A stretch of DNA of 64,000 nt from Amphibacillus marinus (GTDB lineage Bacteria > Bacillota > Bacilli > Bacillales > Amphibacillaceae). Positions 51,810 to 60,925 of the stretch are shown piece after piece (within the stretch, counting starts at the first letter, position 1; the number at the start of each line of letters is the position of its first letter). A model generated the notes under the pieces. It had not been told where the DNA came from and searched no databases. It saw nothing but the letters and a program-made list of their open reading frames with translations. Position numbers and translations under genes: made by a program. The DNA is taken from NCBI RefSeq assembly GCF_900110345.1, contig NZ_FODJ01000002.1, positions 124,001-188,000 of the forward strand. The letters are read 5' to 3'.

Positions 51810-51854
51810 CAAAAACAAACAAAAGCATGATCAATCAGCTTCTGTTTGTTTTTG
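51810..51854 (-). terminator. terminator of the YesM-like kinase operon
   Basis: 17-nt arms (51810-51826 and 51838-51854) with one mismatch and an 11-nt loop; on the minus strand the stem ends in TTTTTG. It lies about 135 nt after the kinase stop. Confidence 0.8.
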
Positions 51855-51989
51855 GTGGAGCAAATCGTATTGTATTGGCTAGCATATCTTTAAGCACACT
51901 TATAAAGCAAAAGTCTGTCGAATAGATGTGCTTAACAATTTCAAGTAACTAAACAGAACGTTGAAGCAGTAGCAATGTAAACCAGCTCG

Positions 51990-53738
51990 TTATTCTAATA
52001 CTGCTTGGGTTGGAATTCTAATTTCAATTGTTGTTCCTTTTTCTTTTTCAGTTATTAAATTAAACGCAAATTCCTGTTTATAATACAGCTTTAAACGATA
52101 ATAAACATTTTGAATACCGACATTCTCACCCATACTCTCTTCATTTTTTAATTTCATTAATATCCTGTCTTTTTGCTGTTGACTCATACCAACACCATTA
52201 TCCGTTATCCTAAAAATAATCCTGTCTTTATCCCCAGTAATCGTTATCTCTATTCTGCCATTCTCTTTTAATGGCTCAATACCATGAATACTGGCATTCT
52301 CGACAAATGGTAAGAAGACGAGATTAGGTATTCTCTGCAACTTAATAGCCGGGTCAACGTTCACCTCATAGCTAAGCTTATCACCAAATCGATACTTTTG
52401 AATCTCGAGAAAGGCGTAGATGAGTTTTAACTCATTTGCGACGGGTACCCAATCTTTGCCCCAAGTAAGGGCATTTCTAAAGATACCTGCCATATGTTCA
52501 ATTATTTGCGCTGTCTCATCCTCACCTTTAAAATAGCTTCTCATTCGAATGGTCTCCAACGAATTAAAGAGAAAATGCGGATTTATTTGACTTTGCAGCG
52601 CACTTAGTTGTGCTTGTTTTTCTTTTAATTGTAAATCTTTTTTTTCTAAATTAGCTCGAAACACATCATTAAACAGCTGATTTATTTTCCTAGTCATTCG
52701 ATTAATTTGCCGGGTAATCTGACCAATTTCATCTGCATATTCTACATATGGATACTCCTCAAAGTGCTGCTTTTCAATTTTCTTCATGTGCCTAAGCACC
52801 TTACCTAATCGGGAGTGAATAGACTTTGATAGGAAAAAGATAATGAAAGTCGGTAAAATAAAGTTAACTAAACTAAGTATTAAGATATAGCTACTATCTT
52901 CTATCTTCTCTTGGAAAAAAATCGCCGAGTCTACAACGCCTACAATTTCCAATTTCTCAAAATAGTTATCACTTAACAGGCGTCTTGTCACAATATGATC
53001 GTCTGACAATTCTAAATCAGCTAACTGGACATCATAATCTCCCCAATTCAAGTCAGGATCATTTGTGTAAACAATATAACCTGATTCATCTAACAAATAC
53101 AAATGCCCTTGCAAAGTAACATTGTTAAATATTTGTCTAAAAGCAACTGGGTTTAGTTTAATTTGAAGAATTTTCTCATAGCTATCATAGAGATAGAAGT
53201 AATTCAACTTCTTAATAACAGAAATTTGTAGCTCTTCACTTGTATTACGATCATGATAAAGAAATGGTCGATTTGTCTGCTGAATTTCATCGTACCACGG
53301 TTCATTAATAACCGTCATGGTAATCGGACTAACACCGCCAGAAAAGATAAAGGTAGGATTATTTGTATAAAAGATTAAGTTCTGAATGGAATGGTATAGC
53401 GGTGTTGATGTATTATATTGTCTAATTACTTCATTGTATGCTTCAACATAGTCAATCGGAGAGGCATAATTATAGTCAAGAAAGTCGTAAAGCCTTACAT
53501 CCAAGAACAATGTCGTTGTCAGACCAATTGCTTGGTCAGTTAAACGCTTAAATTCATCTTCTACTTGATCAACAACTAAATTAATATCTGTCCGTTTCTG
53601 CTCTAGAAATCGATCTGTTGTTCTTAAATAAAAAAAGTAATTAGAAAAGACAATGGGAATAAACACGGATAGAATATAAACAATCAAAAATTTATTCCGT
53701 AATTTTAAATGATTAAATAATTGCATTATTTTTTTCAC
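51990..53738 (-). CDS. sensor histidine kinase, YesM type
   Basis: 582 residues: membrane helix (about 15-35), an extracellular sensor domain (about 40-275), a second helix (about 280-302), HAMP (about 303-360), the His_kinase box QINPHFLFNSLETIRMRSYF and an HATPase domain (LVFLPFVENASIHGIEPL, ITDNGVGMS, VGIQNVYYRLKLYY). It is the likely partner of the AraC-type regulator at 58.2-59.8 kb, comparable to XynD/XynC of G. stearothermophilus. GTG start after AAAGGA. Confidence 0.92.
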   Translation of the reverse strand: MKKIMQLFNHLKLRNKFLIVYILSVFIPIVFSNYFFYLRTTDRFLEQKRTDINLVVDQVEDEFKRLTDQAIGLTTTLFLDVRLYDFLDYNYASPIDYVEAYNEVIRQYNTSTPLYHSIQNLIFYTNNPTFIFSGGVSPITMTVINEPWYDEIQQTNRPFLYHDRNTSEELQISVIKKLNYFYLYDSYEKILQIKLNPVAFRQIFNNVTLQGHLYLLDESGYIVYTNDPDLNWGDYDVQLADLELSDDHIVTRRLLSDNYFEKLEIVGVVDSAIFFQEKIEDSSYILILSLVNFILPTFIIFFLSKSIHSRLGKVLRHMKKIEKQHFEEYPYVEYADEIGQITRQINRMTRKINQLFNDVFRANLEKKDLQLKEKQAQLSALQSQINPHFLFNSLETIRMRSYFKGEDETAQIIEHMAGIFRNALTWGKDWVPVANELKLIYAFLEIQKYRFGDKLSYEVNVDPAIKLQRIPNLVFLPFVENASIHGIEPLKENGRIEITITGDKDRIIFRITDNGVGMSQQQKDRILMKLKNEESMGENVGIQNVYYRLKLYYKQEFAFNLITEKEKGTTIEIRIPTQAVLE

Positions 53739-53758
53739 TGTCGTCAGTCCTTTAACCT

Positions 53759-54466
53759 TTACATTGGGTAGGTTGAGGAATTTAAGGACTCGCTTAACTT
53801 CCCTTTTTTAGCTTTGTCTATATCCTGCTGTGCCAATTGCAGTCTCTTGGTATCAAGCTTTTTGAAAGCTCGAAGTGCATGCCACATAACGAGCCAACCT
53901 ATTACACTGGACAAGTAGAAAGGGATTAGACCTGGTAATAAATAAAACGCGGCACCGGCAAGTAACAATGTAATAATTAATGATAATACTTTGATAGGAT
54001 TAAGCAGCGCGATAATAATACTTGCTTTTAAATAATTAAAATATGTCATCTGGTAGTGTACGTAGAGGGGTAATAGAAACAGTGCCATAAACATAAACAC
54101 AATGACTAACACATACCACAGAATGACTATGCTAAGGTATTCTAAACCAGAAATGACCCCAAGATAATGATAATTAAACCAAATTAAATAACCAAAAAAG
54201 CAAACCGTGTAGCCAAGTAAATTTGCTTTAAGCAGTGATTCTTTAAATACTTTAAAGAAAACTTGAAATATATTAAGCTCTTGCTCATTCATTAGCCACT
54301 TTCTTAGTACGCCATAAAGAGCAGCTGTAGCTGGAAACAGTGTGATAAGACCAAGACCAGCTATGGAAAATCCCAGCCAAAGCAGATGTAAATAAGCCAT
54401 TTTCCAGATCCAAATGGTCACCTGATAAAAACGTGTTGAAATAAAGCCATTGTTATTCTCCATCAC
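53759..54466 (-). CDS. YesL-like DUF624 membrane protein
   Basis: 235 residues with five hydrophobic helices. The N-terminal motif HLLWLGFSIAGLGLITLFPATAALYGVLRKW is the DUF624 signature. YesL-type proteins accompany YesM/YesN two-component systems in glycan loci; their biochemical role is unknown. GTG (54466) or ATG (54463) could start the protein, both behind GAGGGG. Confidence 0.88.
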   Translation of the reverse strand: MMENNNGFISTRFYQVTIWIWKMAYLHLLWLGFSIAGLGLITLFPATAALYGVLRKWLMNEQELNIFQVFFKVFKESLLKANLLGYTVCFFGYLIWFNYHYLGVISGLEYLSIVILWYVLVIVFMFMALFLLPLYVHYQMTYFNYLKASIIIALLNPIKVLSLIITLLLAGAAFYLLPGLIPFYLSSVIGWLVMWHALRAFKKLDTKRLQLAQQDIDKAKKGKLSESLNSSTYPM

Positions 54467-54477
54467 TAGTCATCCCC

Positions 54478-55026
54478 TCATAACCAATCTTTAATTAGTT
54501 GCTTTGCAAGTTGCTGATGTGGGCTCGTTGACACGACACCTACTAATAATTCTTGCTCAAACGCTAACCCTAGTTCCTGTACAAATTGACTTTCGCTTGT
54601 TAGCGGGATCGCATATAAATGATCTGTACCTGTTTCTTCGTCTGTGCGAACGTAATCGGTTTTATTAACGCTCGCAGTAATCTGTTGCTCAAACTCATCT
54701 AATGGCGTTAGCCCGTATGGATCAAGTAAGATGTTTTGATAATTATTATCCACAACAAACAGATCAACCTCTCTGTTATAAATCTCCAGCATTAACTTCT
54801 CATGTGAGGGTAACGTTATGATAACCTCGAGTGCCATGTGCTCACCAAGCTGATCTGCCAAGAGCGCTGACGCATATTCCGATATGGTTTCTTGGTATGC
54901 CGGCGGTACACTTGACACAAACATAACTCGAAAGACTTCCAAATCATGATTTCCCTCAATATCATTACAGCCAGTAAGTAGAAACAGTAATAAACAACAG
55001 CCAAACAATAGTAATCGGCTTCTCAC
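54478..55026 (-). CDS. small lipoprotein with a binding-protein-like fold
   Basis: 182 residues. A signal peptide ends in the lipobox LLTGC (Cys20). The mature part shows the strand-helix pattern of one lobe of a periplasmic binding protein (FRVMFVSSVPPAYQ, EVIITLPSHEKLMLEIYNREVDLFVVDNN) and ends like a binding protein (HQQLAKQLIKDWL), but it is far shorter than normal. It heads the unit lipoprotein - DUF624 - kinase, so it may present a sugar signal to the kinase. No named family recognised. Confidence 0.75.
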   Translation of the reverse strand: MRSRLLLFGCCLLLFLLTGCNDIEGNHDLEVFRVMFVSSVPPAYQETISEYASALLADQLGEHMALEVIITLPSHEKLMLEIYNREVDLFVVDNNYQNILLDPYGLTPLDEFEQQITASVNKTDYVRTDEETGTDHLYAIPLTSESQFVQELGLAFEQELLVGVVSTSPHQQLAKQLIKDWL

Positions 55027-55388
55027 CTTCTATGTCACCCTTTTCCTAGTGAAAATTAATGCTATACCCAATTATACTACATCATAATTAAAAGCGCTTT
55101 CAACATAAAAAATAAAGAGCTTTATTTAAAAAACTTAGATTATGAATTAATGCACATTAATTTGCAGGTAAATCTATAGTTTTTGCACTAAATTCTATAG
55201 ATCTTACCCTTAATTTAAAACGCTTTCTTAGTTAGAATGAAAGAGTAATAGTGGCAAGATAATGCGTAACAAAGAAAGGTAGCTGAAGCCGTAACACAAT
55301 AGTAAGTTGCGCTCCTAAAGACTGACATTGGATAACAACTATCGTCTACTTAATATGAAGCAAACAGCTACTATGACCTTAATAATAA
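55027..55388. promoter_or_regulatory. divergent control region between the sensor unit and xylan-cutting genes
   Basis: TAAAAGCGCTTTCA (55090-55103) is a good cre site near the leftward unit, and TTAAAACGCTTTCTTA (55215-55230) is a second, weaker one. The rest has no gene. Promoters for both directions must lie here; I cannot fix their boxes with confidence. Confidence 0.5.
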
Positions 55389-55415
55389 TTGTATAGATGG
55401 AGGTGGCATGTTGCC

Positions 55416-56543
55416 ATGAAGGGTGCTTATTATACCGACTCCTACCAGAATTTTTTTACTAAACATGGTATTGAGCCAAGCGCTGTTGAAGCAAAAGTAA
55501 AGCTGACCTGGGAAAAGCTGTTCACCGATCATTATCCAGAATCACAAATTTACTTTGAGGCGGACGAAGATATGGGCTACTTAGTTGATACCGGTAACCA
55601 TGATGTTCGAACAGAAGGGCAATCCTATGGGATGATGATGGCAGTGCAGATGGATCGTCAGGACATTTTTGACCGTATTTGGAAGTGGACGAAGACTTAT
55701 ATGTATATGGATTCTGGTCTACATCAAGGTTATTTCGCTTGGTCTTGTCAATTAGATGGTGTTAAAAATGCGCACGGACCAGCGCCTGATGGGGAAGAAT
55801 ATTTCGCACTTGCCCTTTATTTCGCTGCAAATCGCTGGGGTGATCACGCTGATCCTTTTAATTATTCTGAGCAAGCAACTGAATTACTAAGCCGATGCAT
55901 CCACAATGGCGAGCATGATAATGGGCATTCGATGTGGAATCGTGACAATTATTTAATCAAATTTGTCCCTGAGGTTGATTTTTCGGATCCATCCTATCAC
56001 CTGCCCCATTTCTATCAGTTATTTAGTGAGTGGGCTGACGTGAAAGATCGAGAATTTTGGCAAAAAGCGACCGTTGCTAGCAGAGATTACCTTAGACTTG
56101 CGGCTGATCCGAAGACAGGCTTATCGCCTGAATACGCTTTTTACAATGGCGAACCTAATCATATTCGCGGCTTTGGTCATTTCTTTAGTGATTCCTATCG
56201 CGTAGCTTGTAATATTGGTTTAGACTACCAATGGTTTGGCAGCAACCAGACACCAATAGAGATTAATCAAAAACTTCAGCATTTCTTTAAGAAGATACCG
56301 ATACATGATTATCGACGATACAACATTAACGGCACACCCTTCAATGAGCAAGCATTGCACCCAATTGGTTTACTGGCGAGCTTAGCAATGGCTTCCTTAG
56401 CTACCGAAGGCGAGTTAAGTAAGCAGTACATTTTACAGTTCTGGCAAACACCCTTACGCACTGGCAAACGACGTTATTATGACAATTGTTTATACTTTTT
56501 TAGCTTACTTGCGTTAGCGGGCCAATTTAAAATATGGAAATAA
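55416..56543 (+). CDS. rexA: GH8 reducing-end xylose-releasing exo-oligoxylanase
   Basis: 375 residues closely patterned on the B. halodurans Rex enzyme (GH8): EADEDMGYLVDTGNHDVRTEGQSYG split over the acid Glu, YFAWSCQLDG, and HGPAPDGEEYFALALYFAA with the Asp of the GH8 site. It releases xylose from the reducing end of xylo-oligosaccharides; no signal peptide, so it is cytoplasmic. A longer frame begins with TTG at 55389, but GGAGGTGG before the ATG at 55416 fits better, though its spacing is long. The symbol follows usage for this enzyme. Confidence 0.9.
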   Translation: MKGAYYTDSYQNFFTKHGIEPSAVEAKVKLTWEKLFTDHYPESQIYFEADEDMGYLVDTGNHDVRTEGQSYGMMMAVQMDRQDIFDRIWKWTKTYMYMDSGLHQGYFAWSCQLDGVKNAHGPAPDGEEYFALALYFAANRWGDHADPFNYSEQATELLSRCIHNGEHDNGHSMWNRDNYLIKFVPEVDFSDPSYHLPHFYQLFSEWADVKDREFWQKATVASRDYLRLAADPKTGLSPEYAFYNGEPNHIRGFGHFFSDSYRVACNIGLDYQWFGSNQTPIEINQKLQHFFKKIPIHDYRRYNINGTPFNEQALHPIGLLASLAMASLATEGELSKQYILQFWQTPLRTGKRRYYDNCLYFFSLLALAGQFKIWK

Positions 56544-56557
56544 TGGAGGATTAACAA

Positions 56558-58168
56558 ATGAAAATAACAAATCCAATCTTATCAGGTTTTAATCCAGATC
56601 CAAGTATATGTCGGGCTGGTGAGGACTACTATATTGCGACATCAACTTTTGAATGGTTTCCTGGCGTAAGTATTCATCATTCTAAGGACTTGAAGAATTG
56701 GCGGCTAGTTGCTCGCCCACTAAATCGCGTTTCCCAATTGGATATGAAAGGAAATCCTAATTCAGGAGGTGTTTGGGCACCACAGTTATCCTATCATGAC
56801 GGTCAGTTTTGGCTCATTTACTCCGATATTAAAGTTACTGATGGACGTTGGAAGGATTCGCACAATTATTTGACGACCTGTACAACCATCGATGGTGAGT
56901 GGTCAGAACCTATTTACATGAACAGCTCTGGCTTTGATCCATCACTATTTCACAACCCTAATGACGGTAAGAAGTATTTTGTTAACATGGTCTGGGACCA
57001 TCGTCAGGACCACCACAATTTTTATGGCATTGTTCTCCAGCAATATGATCATGAGCAACAAAAACTTGTCGGTAACAAGGAGATCATTTTTAAAGGGACT
57101 GATGCTAAATTAACAGAAGCACCTCACTTGTATTATATCAATGGTTATTACTACTTACTAACCGCTGAAGGCGGAACTAAATTTGACCATCAATCAACAT
57201 TAGCACGTTCAAAAAAAATTGAAGGTCCTTATGAGCTCCATCCTAATAATCCCTTAATTTCATCTTGGGCTCACCCAAGAATTACGTTACAGAAAGCAGG
57301 GCACGGAGCCATACTTCAGACGCATACCAACGAATGGTTTTTTGTTCATTTAACTGGACGTGTACTACCGAAAACAGCTGATCCACTGCTTGATCCACGT
57401 GGTTATTGCCCATTAGGCCGTGAAACAGCGATTCAACGCTTAGATTGGAAAGATGACTGGCCTTATATTATCGGGGGGAATTACCCTCAAGATGAAATTG
57501 AGGGGCCTGAAATTAAAGAACATTCCTTCACTCCAGAGCCAACCAAGATAGATTTTAATCGTGAGTCATTGCCATTGGACTTTCAAACATTACGCGTCCC
57601 TCTTAGTGAACAGGTTGTTTCACTAAAAGCTCGACCTGGTTATTTACGTATTTCAGGACGAGAATCGCTAACGTCATTATTTACTCAAGCTCTTGTTGCA
57701 CGTCGTTGGCAACATTTCCGCTTTATTGCTGAAACAAAAATTGAGTTTGAGCCAACTACCTTTCAGCAGTCTGCTGGTTTAGTTAATTATTACAATACTG
57801 AGAATTGGAGTTATTTAAATATTACTCACAACGAAGAAAAGGGTCGTATTTTAGATATTATGGTTAGCGACAATACGGTATTTTCTCAGCCACTAAAAGG
57901 AGCAGAGATTACTTTATCCGCTCAGCAAACAGCCGTATATTTACGAGTGATCGTCAACAATAATGATTACTATTATGCCTTTAGTTTAGATGGTACAGCT
58001 TGGACTAATATTGGTCCTGTATTTAAATCATACAAGTTGTCTGATGATTACATTCAAGGTGGTGGTTTCTTCACTGGTGCTTTTGTCGGAATGACCGTTC
58101 AAGATACATCCGGTGAACAGCTGCATGCTGACTTTGAATACTTTAGCTATTCACCAAGTCAAAACTGA
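56558..58168 (+). CDS. xynB: GH43 beta-xylosidase
   Basis: 536 residues: a five-bladed propeller (about 1-320) and a C-terminal beta-sandwich (about 330-530) as in the GH43_11 type. Catalytic residues are in [13 protein letters not shown] (base Asp), [11 protein letters not shown] (pKa-modulating Asp) and [12 protein letters not shown] (acid Glu). It splits xylobiose and short xylo-oligomers to xylose in the cytoplasm. It lies 14 bp after the GH8 gene with TGGAGG before the ATG. Confidence 0.95.
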   Translation: MKITNPILSGFNPDPSICRAGEDYYIATSTFEWFPGVSIHHSKDLKNWRLVARPLNRVSQLDMKGNPNSGGVWAPQLSYHDGQFWLIYSDIKVTDGRWKDSHNYLTTCTTIDGEWSEPIYMNSSGFDPSLFHNPNDGKKYFVNMVWDHRQDHHNFYGIVLQQYDHEQQKLVGNKEIIFKGTDAKLTEAPHLYYINGYYYLLTAEGGTKFDHQSTLARSKKIEGPYELHPNNPLISSWAHPRITLQKAGHGAILQTHTNEWFFVHLTGRVLPKTADPLLDPRGYCPLGRETAIQRLDWKDDWPYIIGGNYPQDEIEGPEIKEHSFTPEPTKIDFNRESLPLDFQTLRVPLSEQVVSLKARPGYLRISGRESLTSLFTQALVARRWQHFRFIAETKIEFEPTTFQQSAGLVNYYNTENWSYLNITHNEEKGRILDIMVSDNTVFSQPLKGAEITLSAQQTAVYLRVIVNNNDYYYAFSLDGTAWTNIGPVFKSYKLSDDYIQGGGFFTGAFVGMTVQDTSGEQLHADFEYFSYSPSQN

Positions 58169-58206
58169 ATGATTTAGAACAGATTAATAATAGCTTACAC
58201 AAAAAT

Positions 58207-58242
58207 GCCTGAGCTCACGTCAGCAGTGACACAAGCTCAGGC
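58207..58242. terminator. bidirectional terminator between the GH43 gene and the regulator gene
   Basis: GCCTGAGCT (58207-58215) pairs with AGCTCAGGC (58234-58242), with an inner GTCA/TGAC stem. CTTTATC follows on the plus strand and ATTTTTGTG on the minus strand. Confidence 0.8.
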
Positions 58243-58249
58243 TTTATCA

Positions 58250-59794
58250 TTAGTTAATAATGCCTTGACGATATTTAGAAGGCGTACTGCCCTCTATCTT
58301 TTCAAATTGCGTAACAAAATAATCCGGACTACCAAAACCAACCGCTTCTGCTACTTGATAGATCCTCATATCCGTTTGCCGCAAGATCTGCTTTGCCTTT
58401 TCAATTCTAACCTGCAACAAATAATCTTTAAAATAAACACCATACGTTTTTTTAAACAATTGTCCCAAATAAACAGGATTCATAAAGAAGCGATTAGCCA
58501 TTTTCTTTAATGTTAGATTCTCATGGTAATAATTATTAATATAGCGTTTTACCTTGTAGATTTCCCCATTATATTTTTCTTTATTTAACCGACACAACAC
58601 TTTGCCAGCTTCAAGTGCATAGGCTGTTAGATTCTCTTTAAAAGCTTTTAATGTTTTTTTCTCATTAAATGCCTCGATAATTGAACCAATTATCTCCAGT
58701 GAATCACCTTGTTCTGAAACGCGTTGCATAGTTGTCTTTAGCTCCCGTTCAAGCTGAAAAACAGACAATTTAATTGCATCAATTGGGGCGCCTAGTTCTT
58801 GAATTTCGTATACCCATTGGTCAATAATTGCAATAATCGCTTCCGGTTCATTCTCTTCTATCTTTTCTAGTAGTGCTTGCATGAGTGTTGGGTCAAGTTG
58901 TTTCTGTTCTTGCTCACAACTTGCCAAATGATTATTAAACATTAATGGCGTGTCATCCAACTGGCTATATCTGCGTTTACTCGCAACTAAAGCTGTACGA
59001 TAAGAGTCTCTAATTCCATTTAAACCACGCCCTACTTCTCCGGCAAAGACAAACACGTTCTTGCCAATTTCTTGTTCAATATAGTTTTTCATTCTTAGGA
59101 GAAACCAACTTAGCTCATTTAAATGTTGTGAAAAATGTTGTTGCTGCAGAATAAGGCCAAATCCCTCTCGCTCGAAAGCATGGACAAAAATGTTGGGATC
59201 ACCGCTAAAAGTAGCGAGTGCTTTATTAATCTGCTTATCAAATGGTTCAGTTATGACAAAATCACGAATATCAATAATGACGTAACAGACTAACTGATTA
59301 GACTGGGTAATTAACCTAGCTAACTCATCTACTGATGGTTGCTCTCTTTCAGCAATAATTCGTTGAAAAAGCTCCAAATTTATATAGCGCCGATTTGCTT
59401 GCTCATCAACACGCTCTTGCTCAATTAACGGCGACAACTTTAGCAATGTCTGTTCCAATTCCTCTCGATCAACTGGCTTCAAAATAAAATCATTTACACC
59501 TAATCTTACTGCACGTTGGGCATATTTAAAATCGTTATAGCCACTCAAAATAATAAATTTAGGGACTTTTTGTACGCTTTCCTTTACATATTGGATTAAT
59601 TTTAATCCATCGTAAACGGGCATTCTAATATCTGTTAGAACGACATCTGGTTCCTTTTGTAGAATAAGGTCCAATGCATCTTCTCCATTGCTCGCTTCAC
59701 CAACAACCTGATAATTAATTTTATCCCAATCGACTAAAGCGATAATGCCTTTTCTAACAAACTGTTCATCGTCAATAATAACAATTTTATCCAT
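58250..59794 (-). CDS. AraC-family response regulator, YesN type
   Basis: 514 residues: receiver domain (about 1-120) with Asp in VVLTDIRMPVYDG and Lys in FILKPVDREE, a long middle region (about 130-400) of the YesN kind, and two AraC helix-turn-helices at the end (NLTLKKMANRFFMNPVYLGQLFKK, MRIYQVAEAVGFGSPDYFVTQFEK). It should activate xylan genes when phosphorylated by the YesM-like kinase, which is encoded 4.5 kb away rather than next to it. A perfect cre site precedes it. Confidence 0.93.
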   Translation of the reverse strand: MDKIVIIDDEQFVRKGIIALVDWDKINYQVVGEASNGEDALDLILQKEPDVVLTDIRMPVYDGLKLIQYVKESVQKVPKFIILSGYNDFKYAQRAVRLGVNDFILKPVDREELEQTLLKLSPLIEQERVDEQANRRYINLELFQRIIAEREQPSVDELARLITQSNQLVCYVIIDIRDFVITEPFDKQINKALATFSGDPNIFVHAFEREGFGLILQQQHFSQHLNELSWFLLRMKNYIEQEIGKNVFVFAGEVGRGLNGIRDSYRTALVASKRRYSQLDDTPLMFNNHLASCEQEQKQLDPTLMQALLEKIEENEPEAIIAIIDQWVYEIQELGAPIDAIKLSVFQLERELKTTMQRVSEQGDSLEIIGSIIEAFNEKKTLKAFKENLTAYALEAGKVLCRLNKEKYNGEIYKVKRYINNYYHENLTLKKMANRFFMNPVYLGQLFKKTYGVYFKDYLLQVRIEKAKQILRQTDMRIYQVAEAVGFGSPDYFVTQFEKIEGSTPSKYRQGIIN

Positions 59795-59810
59795 TTCACC
59801 CCTCCTCGAT

Positions 59811-59824
59811 TGTAAGCGCTAACA
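59811..59824 (-). promoter_or_regulatory. cre site of the YesN-type regulator gene
   Basis: TGTAAGCGCTAACA fits TGWAANCGNTNWCA at every position. It lies 17 bp before the start codon, so CcpA would block the whole xylan regulon through its regulator. Confidence 0.8.
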
Positions 59825-60114
59825 ATAAAGCGCATTATAATTAGGTATACAACAGATAATTCGTATTCCCACCTCTATTATATCGTTACACACTTAATTT
59901 AATCACTAAACAAAGGCAACGTCAAGGAGCTTAAGTTAATTTTAATTAGGGATAAGGTAATAAAAAATTATTATTGCTATGTACAGCCACACCATCTCCT
60001 AAAATTTTAAGCAGGTCCGTTAACATCATTAGCCGCTTCCATGTCCACTTGAATATTTTCATTATAAAAACGTTCCGTTCAGAGTTACATTTATATGCAT
60101 AGCTGACTAAAAAA
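59825..60114. other. gene-free stretch
   Basis: Between the regulator start and the RNHCP terminator. I see no gene; a 64-codon leftward frame begins inside the terminator and has no ribosome site. Confidence 0.5.
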
Positions 60115-60153
60115 GACGTTAAGATAATTGGCTTAAACAATCATCTTAACGTC
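60115..60153 (-). terminator. terminator of the RNHCP gene
   Basis: 11-bp outer stem (GACGTTAAGAT, 60115-60125, with 60143-60153) and 4-bp inner stem (60127-60130, 60138-60141) around a 7-nt loop, followed on the minus strand by TTTTTTAG. Confidence 0.88.
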
Positions 60154-60253
60154 TAGGTAAGTCATATTCTTCTCAATACCAGCTATTATTTGCTTAGCCA
60201 CTAAGTTTATAAATAATAAGGAACACGTTTCTATATAACAATTTTAAAGTCTC

Positions 60254-60574
60254 TTAGCTGTTACTATTTAGTTGATGCATTAAGGCCATTAATTGGTCCT
60301 CTTGCTCAGTATTAGCTGCTAACTTGTTGCATTTGACTAGCCGACACACTGTACATTGGTGCACAACCTGATAGCCTTTTTTACTTGAATACCGCCAATC
60401 AATTGGTTTCATTAAACCGTTGCACGTATTTAATCGGTCGCCTAGTTTAATGTCGACATGCTTTGAATAAAAGCAGTGCGGACAATGATTACGATAGCCC
60501 CCATTTGTAACTGGGGTAACAATTAAGCCACAATTCAAACAAGTAAATGCTGTATTTTCTTCTTTTCTTCCCAT
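60254..60574 (-). CDS. RNHCP-domain zinc-ribbon protein
   Basis: 106 residues. The eponymous motif YRNHCPHCFYSKHVD is present, with further CxxC pairs (FTCLNCGL, HQCTVCRLVKCN), giving two probable zinc sites. ENTAFTCLNCG and LNTCNGLMKPI are also typical. The family is widespread in Bacilli and of unknown function, perhaps linked to ribosomes or RNA. TTGGAGGGAAG precedes the ATG. Confidence 0.9.
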   Translation of the reverse strand: MGRKEENTAFTCLNCGLIVTPVTNGGYRNHCPHCFYSKHVDIKLGDRLNTCNGLMKPIDWRYSSKKGYQVVHQCTVCRLVKCNKLAANTEQEDQLMALMHQLNSNS

Positions 60575-60592
60575 TTATCTTCCCTCCAAGAA

Positions 60593-60721
60593 TTATTTCT
60601 CTCTTGGGAGAAGGGTTCCGTTTCGCTTTCCGAGCTCATTTGTCGTTCTAGGCTTTAACGTTATAGTGACTCCATTCACCGCTATTGGCTTTTTAGCGAT
60701 TACTTCTAGTTCCAGCTTCAT
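60593..60721 (-). CDS. possible small protein, 42 aa
   Basis: An ATG frame ending 18 bp before the RNHCP gene: MKLELEVIAKKPIAVNGVTI and a basic second half. The only purine-rich sequence upstream (TTTTAGGATG) is about 13 nt from the ATG. It could be a short leader gene of the RNHCP transcript or the tail of a decayed gene. I recognise no family. Confidence 0.25.
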   Translation of the reverse strand: MKLELEVIAKKPIAVNGVTITLKPRTTNELGKRNGTLLPREK

Positions 60722-60925
60722 TTAGACTTGTTGCATCCTAAAATCCGAACCACGACCAGCTTTAACATTGTACTGGCCACTGTAAGACAGGCTTCCCCAT
60801 CTTCCACTAGTAGGTGTATAAAGTTATCACTAGCATTGGCAATCGTCCCCTAAAGGAGATAAATGGTGCTCAATTTAAAAATAAGATCACTCCCTTACCA
60901 TTCATTATTTAAGCAGTTAACGCAT
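60722..60925. other. intergenic stretch with open frames, no supported gene
   Basis: On the minus strand two overlapping frames of 33 codons (60725-60823) and 43 codons (60721-60849) are open but lack start signals. The stretch may be a remnant of an older coding sequence. Confidence 0.3.

Noticed and set aside
55389-55415. TTG-initiated N-terminal extension of the GH8 enzyme
   Set aside because: The extra nine codons contain the GGAGGTGG ribosome site, and family members start near the ATG at 55416.
59946-60140. 64-codon minus strand frame
   Set aside because: It begins inside the terminator of the RNHCP gene and has no plausible start signals.
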